NCBI RefSeq assembly: GCF_001640805.2
Contig: NC_066836.1
Coordinates: 122,568-186,567, forward strand
Source: Lates calcarifer
Lineage: Eukaryota; Chordata; Actinopteri; Centropomidae
DNA: 64,000 bases
Reading direction: 5' to 3'
The notes beneath the pieces were generated by a model. That model saw only the letters and a program-made list of their open reading frames with translations, was not told the origin of the DNA and ran no database searches. Of this stretch, positions 42,701 through 57,700 are shown piece by piece. Each line of letters opens with the position of its first letter. Position 1 is the first letter of the stretch. The position numbers and the translations under genes are program-made.

Positions 42701-45700
42701 TATTCAGCTCAGAATGGCTTAATACTGCACTATCTGACCAGCACAAGACAAACTAAGAACTCAGCCACACGGACATGAAAGTTTCCTAATTTCTATTATA
42801 ATAAACAAACATTATGGTTGAAACCAATAATTTCCTGTCGGGAGAGCCTTTCCCTCTTTTGTGCACTGTATGCAATCTGAATGTGTGAATAAGCGCTTTT
42901 CCCAGCGTTTTGAGGCTTATTCAGCTCAGAATGGCTTAATACTGCACTATCTGACCAGCACAAGACAAACTAAGAACTCAGCCACACGGACATGAAAGTT
43001 TCCTAATTTCTATTATAATAAACAAACATTATGGTTGAAACCAATAATTTCCTGTCGGGAGAGCCTTTCCCTCTTTTGTGCACTGTATGCAATCTGAATG
43101 TGTGAATAATCGCTTTTCCCAGCGTTTTGAGGCTTATTCAGCTCAGAATGGCTTAATACTGCACTATCTGACCAGCACAAGACAAACTAAGAACTCAGCC
43201 ACACGGACATGAAAGTTTCCTAATTTACTATTATAATAAACAAACATTATGGTTGAAACCAATAATTTCCTGTCGGGAGAGCCTTTCCCTCTTTTGTGCA
43301 CTGTATGCAATCTGAATGTGTGAATAATCGCTTTTCCCAGCGTTTTGAGGCTTATTCAGCTCAGAATGGCTTAATACTGCACTATCTGACCAGCACAAGA
43401 CAAACTAAGAACTCAGCCACACGGACATGAAAGTTTCCTAATTTCTATTATAATAAACAAACATTATGGTTGAAACCAATAATTTCCTGTCGGGAGAGCC
43501 TTTCCCTCTTTTGTGCACTGTATGCAATCTGAGAGTGTGAATAAGCGCTTTTCCCAGCGTTTTGAGGCTTATTCAGCTCAGAATGGCTTAATACTGCACT
43601 ATCTGACCAGCACAAGACAAACTAAGAACTCAGCCACACGGACATGAAAGTTTCCTAATTTCTATTATAATAAACAAACATTATGGTTGAAACCAATAAT
43701 TTCCTGTCGGGAGAGCCTTTCCCTCTTTTGTGCACTGTATGCAATCTGAATGTGTGAATAATCGCTTTTCCCAGCGTTTTGAGGCTTATTCAGCTCAGAA
43801 TGGCTTAATACTGCACTATCTGACCAGCACAAGACAAACTAAGAACTCAGCCACACGGACATGAAAGTTTCCTAATTTCTATTATAATAAACAAACATTA
43901 TGGTTGAAACCAATAATTTCCTGTCGGGAGAGCCTTTCCCTCTTTTGTGCACTGTATGCAATCTGAATGTGTGAATAAGCGCTTTTCCCAGCGTTTTGAG
44001 GCTTATTCAGCTCAGAATGGCTTAATACTGCACTATCTGACCAGCACAAGACAAACTAAGAACTCAGCCACACGGACATGAAAGTTGTTTACTTTACAAT
44101 ATTAGTAAACAAGCATTATGGTTGAAACCAATAATTTCCTGTCGGGAGAGCCTTTCCCTCTTTTGTGCACTGTATGCAATCTGAATGTGTGAATAAGCGC
44201 TTTTCCCAGCGTTTTGAGGCTTATTCAGCTCAGAATGGCTTAATACTGCACTATCTGACCAGCACAAGACAAACTAAGAACTCAGCCACACGGACATGAA
44301 AGTTGTTCTAATTTACTATTATAAGTAAACAAGCATTATGGTTGAAACCAATAATTTCCTGTCGGGAGAGCCTTTCCCTCTTTTGTGCACTGTATGCAAT
44401 CTGAATGTGTGAATAATCGCTTTTCCCAGCGTTTTGAGGCTTATTCAGCTCAGAATGGCTTAATACTGCACTATCTGACCAGCACAAGACAAACTAAGAA
44501 CTCAGCCACACGGACATGAAAGTTGTTTACTTTACAATATTAGTAAACAAGCATTATGGTTGAAACCAATAATTTCCTGTCGGGAGAGCCTTTCCCTCTT
44601 TTGTGCACTGTATGCAATCTGAATGTGTGAATAATCGCTTTTCCCAGCGTTTTGAGGCTTATTCAGCTCAGAATGGCTTAATACTGCACTATCTGACCAG
44701 CACAAGACAAACTAAGAACTCAGCCACACGGACATGAAAGTTTCCTAATTTCTATTATAATAAACAAACATTATGGTTGAAACCAATAATTTCCTGTCGG
44801 GAGAGCCTTTCCCTCTTTTGTGCACTGTATGCAATCTGAATGTGTGAATAATCGCTTTTCCCAGCGTTTTGAGGCTTATTCAGCTCAGAATGGCTTAATA
44901 CTGCACTATCTGACCAGCACAAGACAAACTAAGAACTCAGCCACACGGACATGAAAGTTTTCCTAATTTACTATTATAATAAACAAGCATTATGGTTGAA
45001 ACCAATAATTTCCTGTCGGGAGAGCCTTTCCCTCTTTTGTGCACTGTATGCAATCTGAATGTGTGAATAATCGCTTTTCCCAGCGTTTTGAGGCTTATTC
45101 AGCTCAGAATGGCTTAATACTGCACTATCTGACCAGCACAAGACAAACTAAGAACTCAGCCACACGGACATGAAAGTTGTCTACTTTACATATTATAATA
45201 AACAAAGCATTATGGTTGAAACCAATAATTTCCTGTCGGGAGAGCCTTTCCCTCTTTTGTGCACTGTATGCAATCTGAATGTGTGAATAATCGCTTTTCC
45301 CAGCGTTTTGAGGCTTATTCAGCTCAGAATGGCTTAATACTGCACTATCTGACCAGCACAAGACAAACTAAGAACTCAGCCACACGGACATGAAAGTTTC
45401 CTAATTTCTATTATAATAAACAAACATTATGGTTGAAACCAATAATTTCCTGTCGGGAGAGCCTTTCCCTCTTTTGTGCACTGTATGCAATCTGAATGTG
45501 TGAATAAGCGCTTTTCCCAGCGTTTTGAGGCTTATTCAGCTCAGAATGGCTTAATACTGCACTATCTGACCAGCACAAGACAAACTAAGAACTCAGCCAC
45601 ACGGACATGAAAGTTGTTTACTTTACAATATTAGTAAACAAGCATTATGGTTGAAACCAATAATTTCCTGTCGGGAGAGCCTTTCCCTCTTTTGTGCACT

Positions 45701-48700
45701 GTATGCAATCTGAATGTGTGAATAATCGCTTTTCCCAGCGTTTTGAGGCTTATTCAGCTCAGAATGGCTTAATACTGCACTATCTGACCAGCACAAGACA
45801 AACTAAGAACTCAGCCACACGGACATGAAAGTTTCCTAATTTCTATTATAATAAACAAACATTATGGTTGAAACCAATAATTTCCTGTCGGGAGAGCCTT
45901 TCCCTCTTTTGTGCACTGTATGCAATCTGAATGTGTGAATAATCGCTTTTCCCAGCGTTTTGAGGCTTATTCAGCTCAGAATGGCTTAATACTGCACTAT
46001 CTGACCAGCACAAGACAAACTAAGAACTCAGCCACACGGACATGAAAGTTTCCTAATTTCTATTATAATAAACAAACATTATGGTTGAAACCAATAATTT
46101 CCTGTCGGGAGAGCCTTTCCCTCTTTTGTGCACTGTATGCAATCTGAATGTGTGAATAATCGCTTTTCCCAGCGTTTTGAGGCTTATTCAGCTCAGAATG
46201 GCTTAATACTGCACTATCTGACCAGCACAAGACAAACTAAGAACTCAGCCACACGGACATGAAAGTTGTTTACTTTACAATATTAGTAAACAAGCATTAT
46301 GGTTGAAACCAATAATTTCCTGTCGGGAGAGCCTTTCCCTCTTTTGTGCACTGTATGCAATCTGAATGTGTGAATAATCGCTTTTCCCAGCGTTTTGAGG
46401 CTTATTCAGCTCAGAATGGCTTAATACTGCACTATCTGACCAGCACAAGACAAACTAAGAACTCAGCCACACGGACATGAAAGTTTCCTAATTTCTATTA
46501 TAATAAACAAACATTATGGTTGAAACCAATAATTTCCTGTCGGGAGAGCCTTTCCCTCTTTTGTGCACTGTATGCAATCTGAATGTGTGAATAATCGCTT
46601 TTCCCAGCGTTTTGAGGCTTATTCAGCTCAGAATGGCTTAATACTGCACTATCTGACCAGCACAAGACAAACTAAGAACTCAGCCACACGGACATGAAAG
46701 TTGTTTACTTTACAATTATTAATAAACAAGCATTATGGTTGAAACCAATAATTTCCTGTCGGGAGAGCCTTTCCCTCTTTTGTGCACTGTATGCAATCTG
46801 AATGTGTGAATAATCGCTTTTCCCAGCGTTTTGAGGCTTATTCAGCTCAGAATGGCTTAATACTGCACTATCTGACCAGCACAAGACAAACTAAGAACTC
46901 AGCCACACGGACATGAAAGTTTCCTAATTTCTATTATAATAAACAAACATTATGGTTGAAACCAATAATTTCCTGTCGGGAGAGCCTTTCCCTCTTTTGT
47001 GCACTGTATGCAATCTGAATGTGTGAATAATCGCTTTTCCCAGCGTTTTGAGGCTTATTCAGCTCAGAATGGCTTAATACTGCACTATCTGACCAGCACA
47101 AGACAAACTAAGAACTCAGCCACACGGACATGAAAGTTTCCTAATTTCTATTATAATAAACAAACATTATGGTTGAAACCAATAATTTCCTGTCGGGAGA
47201 GCCTTTCCCTCTTTTGTGCACTGTATGCAATCTGAATGTGTGAATAATCGCTTTTCCCAGCGTTTTGAGGCTTATTCAGCTCAGAATGGCTTAATACTGC
47301 ACTATCTGACCAGCACAAGACAAACTAAGAACTCAGCCACACGGACATGAAAGTTGTTTACTTTACAATATTAGTAAACAAGCATTATGGTTGAAACCAA
47401 TAATTTCCTGTCGGGAGAGCCTTTCCCTCTTTTGTGCACTGTATGCAATCTGAATGTGTGAATAATCGCTTTTCCCAGCGTTTTGAGGCTTATTCAGCTC
47501 AGAATGGCTTAATACTGCACTATCTGACCAGCACAAGACAAACTAAGAACTCAGCCACACGGACATGAAAGTTTCCTAATTTCTATTATAATAAACAAAC
47601 ATTATGGTTGAAACCAATAATTTCCTGTCGGGAGAGCCTTTCCCTCTTTTGTGCACTGTATGCAATCTGAATGTGTGAATAATCGCTTTTCCCAGCGTTT
47701 TGAGGCTTATTCAGCTCAGAATGGCTTAATACTGCACTATCTGACCAGCACAAGACAAACTAAGAACTCAGCCACACGGACATGAAAGTTGTTTACTTTA
47801 CAATATTAGTAAACAAGCATTATGGTTGAAACCAATAATTTCCTGTCGGGAGAGCCTTTCCCTCTTTTGTGCACTGTATGCAATCTGAATGTGTGAATAA
47901 TCGCTTTTCCCAGCGTTTTGAGGCTTATTCAGCTCAGAATGGCTTAATACTGCACTATCTGACCAGCACAAGACAAACTAAGAACTCAGCCACACGGACA
48001 TGAAAGTTTCCTAATTTCTATTATAATAAACAAACATTATGGTTGAAACCAATAATTTCCTGTCGGGAGAGCCTTTCCCTCTTTTGTGCACTGTATGCAA
48101 TCTGAATGTGTGAATAATCGCTTTTCCCAGCGTTTTGAGGCTTATTCAGCTCAGAATGGCTTAATACTGCACTATCTGACCAGCACAAGACAAACTAAGA
48201 ACTCAGCCACACGGACATGAAAGTTTCCTAATTTCTATTATAATAAACAAACATTATGGTTGAAACCAATAATTTCCTGTCGGGAGAGCCTTTCCCTCTT
48301 TTGTGCACTGTATGCAATCTGAATGTGTGAATAATCGCTTTTCCCAGCGTTTTGAGGCTTATTCAGCTCAGAATGGCTTAATACTGCACTATCTGACCAG
48401 CACAAGACAAACTAAGAACTCAGCCACACGGACATGAAAGTTGTTTACTTTACATATTATAGTAAACAAGCATTATGGTTGAAACCAATAATTTCCTGTC
48501 GGGAGAGCCTTTCCCTCTTTTGTGCACTGTATGCAATCTGAATGTGTGAATAATCGCTTTTCCCAGCGTTTTGAGGCTTATTCAGCTCAGAATGGCTTAA
48601 TACTGCACTATCTGACCAGCACAAGACAAACTAAGAACTCAGCCACACGGACATGAAAGTTTCCTAATTTCTATTATAATAAACAAACATTATGGTTGAA

Positions 48701-51700
48701 ACCAATAATTTCCTGTCGGGAGAGCCTTTCCCTCTTTTGTGCACTGTATGCAATCTGAATGTGTGAATAATCGCTTTTCCCAGCGTTTTGAGGCTTATTC
48801 AGCTCAGAATGGCTTAATACTGCACTATCTGACCAGCACAAGACAAACTAAGAACTCAGCCACACGGACATGAAAGTTTCCTAATTTCTATTATAATAAA
48901 CAAACATTATGGTTGAAACCAATAATTTCCTGTCGGGAGAGCCTTTCCCTCTTTTGTGCACTGTATGCAATCTGAATGTGTGAATAATCGCTTTTCCCAG
49001 CGTTTTGAGGCTTATTCAGCTCAGAATGGCTTAATACTGCACTATCTGACCAGCACAAGACAAACTAAGAACTCAGCCACACGGACATGAAAGTTTCCTA
49101 ATTTCTATTATAATAAACAAACATTATGGTTGAAACCAATAATTTCCTGTCGGGAGAGCCTTTCCCTCTTTTGTGCACTGTATGCAATCTGAATGTGTGA
49201 ATAATCGCTTTTCCCAGCGTTTTGAGGCTTATTCAGCTCAGAATGGCTTAATACTGCACTATCTGACCAGCACAAGACAAACTAAGAACTCAGCCACACG
49301 GACATGAAAGTTTCCTAATTTCTATTATAATAAACAAACATTATGGTTGAAACCAATAATTTCCTGTCGGGAGAGCCTTTCCCTCTTTTGTGCACTGTAT
49401 GCAATCTGAATGTGTGAATAATCGCTTTTCCCAGCGTTTTGAGGCTTATTCAGCTCAGAATGGCTTAATACTGCACTATCTGACCAGCACAAGACAAACT
49501 AAGAACTCAGCCACACGGACATGAAAGTTTCTATTTACTATTACAATATTAGTAAACAAGCATTATGGTTGAAACCAATAATTTCCTGTCGGGAGAGCCT
49601 TTCCCTCTTTTGTGCACTGTATGCAATCTGAATGTGTGAATAATCGCTTTTCCCAGCGTTTTGAGGCTTATTCAGCTCAGAATGGCTTAATACTGCACTA
49701 TCTGACCAGCACAAGACAAACTAAGAACTCAGCCACACGGACATGAAAGTTGTTTACTTTACAATATTAGTAAACAAGCATTATGGTTGAAACCAATAAT
49801 TTCCTGTCGGGAGAGCCTTTCCCTCTTTTGTGCACTGTATGCAATCTGAATGTGTGAATAATCGCTTTTCCCAGCGTTTTGAGGCTTATTCAGCTCAGAA
49901 TGGCTTAATACTGCACTATCTGACCAGCACAAGACAAACTAAGAACTCAGCCACACGGACATGAAAGTTTCCTAATTTCTATTATAATAAACAAACATTA
50001 TGGTTGAAACCAATAATTTCCTGTCGGGAGAGCCTTTCCCTCTTTTGTGCACTGTATGCAATCTGAATGTGTGAATAATCGCTTTTCCCAGCGTTTTGAG
50101 GCTTATTCAGCTCAGAATGGCTTAATACTGCACTATCTGACCAGCACAAGACAAACTAAGAACTCAGCCACACGGACATGAAAGTTGTTTACTTTACAAT
50201 ATTAGTAAACAAGCATTATGGTTGAAACCAATAATTTCCTGTCGGGAGAGCCTTTCCCTCTTTTGTGCACTGTATGCAATCTGAATGTGTGAATAATCGC
50301 TTTTCCCAGCGTTTTGAGGCTTATTCAGCTCAGAATGGCTTAATACTGCACTATCTGACCAGCACAAGACAAACTAAGAACTCAGCCACACGGACATGAA
50401 AGTTTCCTAATTTCTATTATAATAAACAAACATTATGGTTGAAACCAATAATTTCCTGTCGGGAGAGCCTTTCCCTCTTTTGTGCACTGTATGCAATCTG
50501 AATGTGTGAATAATCGCTTTTCCCAGCGTTTTGAGGCTTATTCAGCTCAGAATGGCTTAATACTGCACTATCTGACCAGCACAAGACAAACTAAGAACTC
50601 AGCCACACGGACATGAAAGTTGTTTACTTTACAATATTAGTAAACAAGCATTATGGTTGAAACCAATAATTTCCTGTCGGGAGAGCCTTTCCCTCTTTTG
50701 TGCACTGTATGCAATCTGAATGTGTGAATAATCGCTTTTCCCAGCGTTTTGAGGCTTATTCAGCTCAGAATGGCTTAATACTGCACTATCTGACCAGCAC
50801 AAGACAAACTAAGAACTCAGCCACACGGACATGAAAGTTTCCTAATTTCTATTATAATAAACAAACATTATGGTTGAAACCAATAATTTCCTGTCGGGAG
50901 AGCCTTTCCCTCTTTTGTGCACTGTATGCAATCTGAATGTGTGAATAATCGCTTTTCCCAGCGTTTTGAGGCTTATTCAGCTCAGAATGGCTTAATACTG
51001 CACTATCTGACCAGCACAAGACAAACTAAGAACTCAGCCACACGGACATGAAAGTTGTTTACTTTACATATTATAATAAACAAACATTATGGTTGAAACC
51101 AATAATTTCCTGTCGGGAGAGCCTTTCCCTCTTTTGTGCACTGTATGCAATCTGAATGTGTGAATAATCGCTTTTCCCAGCGTTTTGAGGCTTATTCAGC
51201 TCAGAATGGCTTAATACTGCACTATCTGACCAGCACAAGACAAACTAAGAACTCAGCCACACGGACATGAAAGTTTCCTAATTTACTATTATAATAAACA
51301 AACATTATGGTTGAAACCAATAATTTCCTGTCGGGAGAGCCTTTCCCTCTTTTGTGCACTGTATGCAATCTGAATGTGTGAATAATCGCTTTTCCCAGCG
51401 TTTTGAGGCTTATTCAGCTCAGAATGGCTTAATACTGCACTATCTGACCAGCACAAGACAAACTAAGAACTCAGCCACACGGACATGAAAGTTGTTCTAC
51501 TTTACAATATTAGTAAACAAGCATTATGGTTGAAACCAATAATTTCCTGTCGGGAGAGCCTTTCCCTCTTTTGTGCACTGTATGCAATCTGAATGTGTGA
51601 ATAATCGCTTTTCCCAGCGTTTTGAGGCTTATTCAGCTCAGAATGGCTTAATACTGCACTATCTGACCAGCACAAGACAAACTAAGAACTCAGCCACACG

Positions 51701-54700
51701 GACATGAAAGTTGTTCCTAATTTACTATTATAATAAACAAAGCATTATGGTTGAAACCAATAATTTCCTGTCGGGAGAGCCTTTCCCTCTTTTGTGCACT
51801 GTATGCAATCTGAATGTGTGAATAATCGCTTTTCCCAGCGTTTTGAGGCTTATTCAGCTCAGAATGGCTTAATACTGCACTATCTGACCAGCACAAGACA
51901 AACTAAGAACTCAGCCACACGGACATGAAAGTTTCCTAATTTCTATTATAATAAACAAACATTATGGTTGAAACCAATAATTTCCTGTCGGGAGAGCCTT
52001 TCCCTCTTTTGTGCACTGTATGCAATCTGAATGTGTGAATAATCGCTTTTCCCAGCGTTTTGAGGCTTATTCAGCTCAGAATGGCTTAATACTGCACTAT
52101 CTGACCAGCACAAGACAAACTAAGAACTCAGCCACACGGACATGAAAGTTGTTTACTTTACAATATTAGTAAACAAGCATTATGGTTGAAACCAATAATT
52201 TCCTGTCGGGAGAGCCTTTCCCTCTTTTGTGCACTGTATGCAATCTGAATGTGTGAATAATCGCTTTTCCCAGCGTTTTGAGGCTTATTCAGCTCAGAAT
52301 GGCTTAATACTGCACTATCTGACCAGCACAAGACAAACTAAGAACTCAGCCACACGGACATGAAAGTTTCCTAATTTCTATTATAATAAACAAACATTAT
52401 GGTTGAAACCAATAATTTCCTGTCGGGAGAGCCTTTCCCTCTTTTGTGCACTGTATGCAATCTGAATGTGTGAATAATCGCTTTTCCCAGCGTTTTGAGG
52501 CTTATTCAGCTCAGAATGGCTTAATACTGCACTATCTGACCAGCACAAGACAAACTAAGAACTCAGCCACACGGACATGAAAGTTGTTTACTTTACAATA
52601 TTAGTAAACAAGCATTATGGTTGAAACCATAATTTCCTGTCGGGAGAGCCTTTCCCTCTTTTGTGCACTGTATGCAATCTGAATGTGTGAATAATCGCTT
52701 TTCCCAGCGTTTTGAGGCTTATTCAGCTCAGAATGGCTTAATACTGCACTATCTGACCAGCACAAGACAAACTAAGAACTCAGCCACACGGACATGAAAG
52801 TTTCCTAATTTCTATTATAATAAACAAACATTATGGTTGAAACCAATAATTTCCTGTCGGGAGAGCCTTTCCCTCTTTTGTGCACTGTATGCAATCTGAA
52901 TGTGTGAATAATCGCTTTTCCCAGCGTTTTGAGGCTTATTCAGCTCAGAATGGCTTAATACTGCACTATCTGACCAGCACAAGACAAACTAAGAACTCAG
53001 CCACACGGACATGAAAGTTTCCTAATTTCTATTATAATAAACAAACATTATGGTTGAAACCAATAATTTCCTGTCGGGAGAGCCTTTCCCTCTTTTGTGC
53101 ACTGTATGCAATCTGAATGTGTGAATAATCGCTTTTCCCAGCGTTTTGAGGCTTATTCAGCTCAGAATGGCTTAATACTGCACTATCTGACCAGCACAAG
53201 ACAAACTAAGAACTCAGCCACACGGACATGAAAGTTGTTTACTTTACAATATTAGTAAACAAGCATTATGGTTGAAACCATAATTTCCTGTCGGGAGAGC
53301 CTTTCCCTCTTTTGTGCACTGTATGCAATCTGAATGTGTGAATAATCGCTTTTCCCAGCGTTTTGAGGCTTATTCAGCTCAGAATGGCTTAATACTGCAC
53401 TATCTGACCAGCACAAGACAAACTAAGAACTCAGCCACACGGACATGAAAGTTTCCTAATTTCTATTATAATAAACAAACATTATGGTTGAAACCAATAA
53501 TTTCCTGTCGGGAGAGCCTTTCCCTCTTTTGTGCACTGTATGCAATCTGAATGTGTGAATAATCGCTTTTCCCAGCGTTTTGAGGCTTATTCAGCTCAGA
53601 ATGGCTTAATACTGCACTATCTGACCAGCACAAGACAAACTAAGAACTCAGCCACACGGACATGAAAGTTTCCTAATTTCTATTATAATAAACAAACATT
53701 ATGGTTGAAACCAATAATTTCCTGTCGGGAGAGCCTTTCCCTCTTTTGTGCACTGTATGCAATCTGAATGTGTGAATAATCGCTTTTCCCAGCGTTTTGA
53801 GGCTTATTCAGCTCAGAATGGCTTAATACTGCACTATCTGACCAGCACAAGACAAACTAAGAACTCAGCCACACGGACATGAAAGTTGTTTACTTTACAA
53901 TATTAGTAAACAACATTATGGTTGAAACCAATAATTTCCTGTCGGGAGAGCCTTTCCCTCTTTTGTGCACTGTATGCAATCTGAATGTGTGAATAATCGC
54001 TTTTCCCAGCGTTTTGAGGCTTATTCAGCTCAGAATGGCTTAATACTGCACTATCTGACCAGCACAAGACAAACTAAGAACTCAGCCACACGGACATGAA
54101 AGTTTCCTAATTTCTATTATAATAAACAAACATTATGGTTGAAACCAATAATTTCCTGTCGGGAGAGCCTTTCCCTCTTTTGTGCACTGTATGCAATCTG
54201 AATGTGTGAATAATCGCTTTTCCCAGCGTTTTGAGGCTTATTCAGCTCAGAATGGCTTAATACTGCACTATCTGACCAGCACAAGACAAACTAAGAACTC
54301 AGCCACACGGACATGAAAGTTGTTTACTTTACAATATTAGTAAACAAGCATTATGGTTGAAACCATAATTTCCTGTCGGGAGAGCCTTTCCCTCTTTTGT
54401 GCACTGTATGCAATCTGAATGTGTGAATAATCGCTTTTCCCAGCGTTTTGAGGCTTATTCAGCTCAGAATGGCTTAATACTGCACTATCTGACCAGCACA
54501 AGACAAACTAAGAACTCAGCCACACGGACATGAAAGTTTCCTAATTTCTATTATAATAAACAAACATTATGGTTGAAACCAATAATTTCCTGTCGGGAGA
54601 GCCTTTCCCTCTTTTGTGCACTGTATGCAATCTGAATGTGTGAATAATCGCTTTTCCCAGCGTTTTGAGGCTTATTCAGCTCAGAATGGCTTAATACTGC

Positions 54701-57700
54701 ACTATCTGACCAGCACAAGACAAACTAAGAACTCAGCCACACGGACATGAAAGTTGTTTACTTTACATATTATAGTAAACAAGCATTATGGTTGAAACCA
54801 ATAATTTCCTGTCGGGAGAGCCTTTCCCTCTTTTGTGCACTGTATGCAATCTGAATGTGTGAATAATCGCTTTTCCCAGCGTTTTGAGGCTTATTCAGCT
54901 CAGAATGGCTTAATACTGCACTATCTGACCAGCACAAGACAAACTAAGAACTCAGCCACACGGACATGAAAGTTTCCTAATTTCTATTATAATAAACAAA
55001 CATTATGGTTGAAACCAATAATTTCCTGTCGGGAGAGCCTTTCCCTCTTTTGTGCACTGTATGCAATCTGAATGTGTGAATAATCGCTTTTCCCAGCGTT
55101 TTGAGGCTTATTCAGCTCAGAATGGCTTAATACTGCACTATCTGACCAGCACAAGACAAACTAAGAACTCAGCCACACGGACATGAAAGTTTCCTAATTT
55201 CTATATTAATAAACAAACATTATGGTTGAAACCAATAATTTCCTGTCGGGAGAGCCTTTCCCTCTTTTGTGCACTGTATGCAATCTGAATGTGTGAATAA
55301 TCGCTTTTCCCAGCGTTTTGAGGCTTATTCAGCTCAGAATGGCTTAATACTGCACTATCTGACCAGCACAAGACAAACTAAGAACTCAGCCACACGGACA
55401 TGAAAGTTTCCTAATTTCTATTATAATAAACAAACATTATGGTTGAAACCAATAATTTCCTGTCGGGAGAGCCTTTCCCTCTTTTGTGCACTGTATGCAA
55501 TCTGAATGTGTGAATAATCGCTTTTCCCAGCGTTTTGAGGCTTATTCAGCTCAGAATGGCTTAATACTGCACTATCTGACCAGCACAAGACAAACTAAGA
55601 ACTCAGCCACACGGACATGAAAGTTGTTTACTTTACAATATTAGTAAACAAGCATTATGGTTGAAACCAATAATTTCCTGTCGGGAGAGCCTTTCCCTCT
55701 TTTGTGCACTGTATGCAATCTGAATGTGTGAATAATCGCTTTTCCCAGCGTTTTGAGGCTTATTCAGCTCAGAATGGCTTAATACTGCACTATCTGACCA
55801 GCACAAGACAAACTAAGAACTCAGCCACACGGACATGAAAGTTGTTTACTTTACAATATTAGTAAACAAGCATTATGGTTGAAACCAATAATTTCCTGTC
55901 GGGAGAGCCTTTCCCTCTTTTGTGCACTGTATGCAATCTGAATGTGTGAATAATCGCTTTTCCCAGCGTTTTGAGGCTTATTCAGCTCAGAATGGCTTAA
56001 TACTGCACTATCTGACCAGCACAAGACAAACTAAGAACTCAGCCACACGGACATGAAAGTTTCCTAATTTCTATTATAATAAACAAACATTATGGTTGAA
56101 ACCAATAATTTCCTGTCGGGAGAGCCTTTCCCTCTTTTGTGCACTGTATGCAATCTGAATGTGTGAATAATCGCTTTTCCCAGCGTTTTGAGGCTTATTC
56201 AGCTCAGAATGGCTTAATACTGCACTATCTGACCAGCACAAGACAAACTAAGAACTCAGCCACACGGACATGAAAGTTTCCTAATTTCTATTATAATAAA
56301 CAAACATTATGGTTGAAACCAATAATTTCCTGTCGGGAGAGCCTTTCCCTCTTTTGTGCACTGTATGCAATCTGAATGTGTGAATAATCGCTTTTCCCAG
56401 CGTTTTGAGGCTTATTCAGCTCAGAATGGCTTAATACTGCACTATCTGACCAGCACAAGACAAACTAAGAACTCAGCCACACGGACATGAAAGTTTCCTA
56501 ATTTACTATTATAATAAACAAACATTATGGTTGAAACCAATAATTTCCTGTCGGGAGAGCCTTTCCCTCTTTTGTGCACTGTATGCAATCTGAATGTGTG
56601 AATAATCGCTTTTCCCAGCGTTTTGAGGCTTATTCAGCTCAGAATGGCTTAATACTGCACTATCTGACCAGCACAAGACAAACTAAGAACTCAGCCACAC
56701 GGACATGAAAGTTGTTTACTTTACAATATTAGTAAACAAGCATTATGGTTGAAACCATAATTTCCTGTCGGGAGAGCCTTTCCCTCTTTTGTGCACTGTA
56801 TGCAATCTGAATGTGTGAATAATCGCTTTTCCCAGCGTTTTGAGGCTTATTCAGCTCAGAATGGCTTAATACTGCACTATCTGACCAGCACAAGACAAAC
56901 TAAGAACTCAGCCACACGGACATGAAAGTTTCCTAATTTCTATTATAATAAACAAACATTATGGTTGAAACCAATAATTTCCTGTCGGGAGAGCCTTTCC
57001 CTCTTTTGTGCACTGTATGCAATCTGAATGTGTGAATAATCGCTTTTCCCAGCGTTTTGAGGCTTATTCAGCTCAGAATGGCTTAATACTGCACTATCTG
57101 ACCAGCACAAGACAAACTAAGAACTCAGCCACACGGACATGAAAGTTTCCTAATTTCTATTATAATAAACAAACATTATGGTTGAAACCAATAATTTCCT
57201 GTCGGGAGAGCCTTTCCCTCTTTTGTGCACTGTATGCAATCTGAATGTGTGAATAATCGCTTTTCCCAGCGTTTTGAGGCTTATTCAGCTCAGAATGGCT
57301 TAATACTGCACTATCTGACCAGCACAAGACAAACTAAGAACTCAGCCACACGGACATGAAAGTTGTTTACTTTACAATATTAGTAAACAAGCATTATGGT
57401 TGAAACCATAATTTCCTGTCGGGAGAGCCTTTCCCTCTTTTGTGCACTGTATGCAATCTGAATGTGTGAATAATCGCTTTTCCCAGCGTTTTGAGGCTTA
57501 TTCAGCTCAGAATGGCTTAATACTGCACTATCTGACCAGCACAAGACAAACTAAGAACTCAGCCACACGGACATGAAAGTTGTTTACTTTACAATATTAG
57601 TAAACAAGCATTATGGTTGAAACCAATAATTTCCTGTCGGGAGAGCCTTTCCCTCTTTTGTGCACTGTATGCAATCTGAATGTGTGAATAATCGCTTTTC

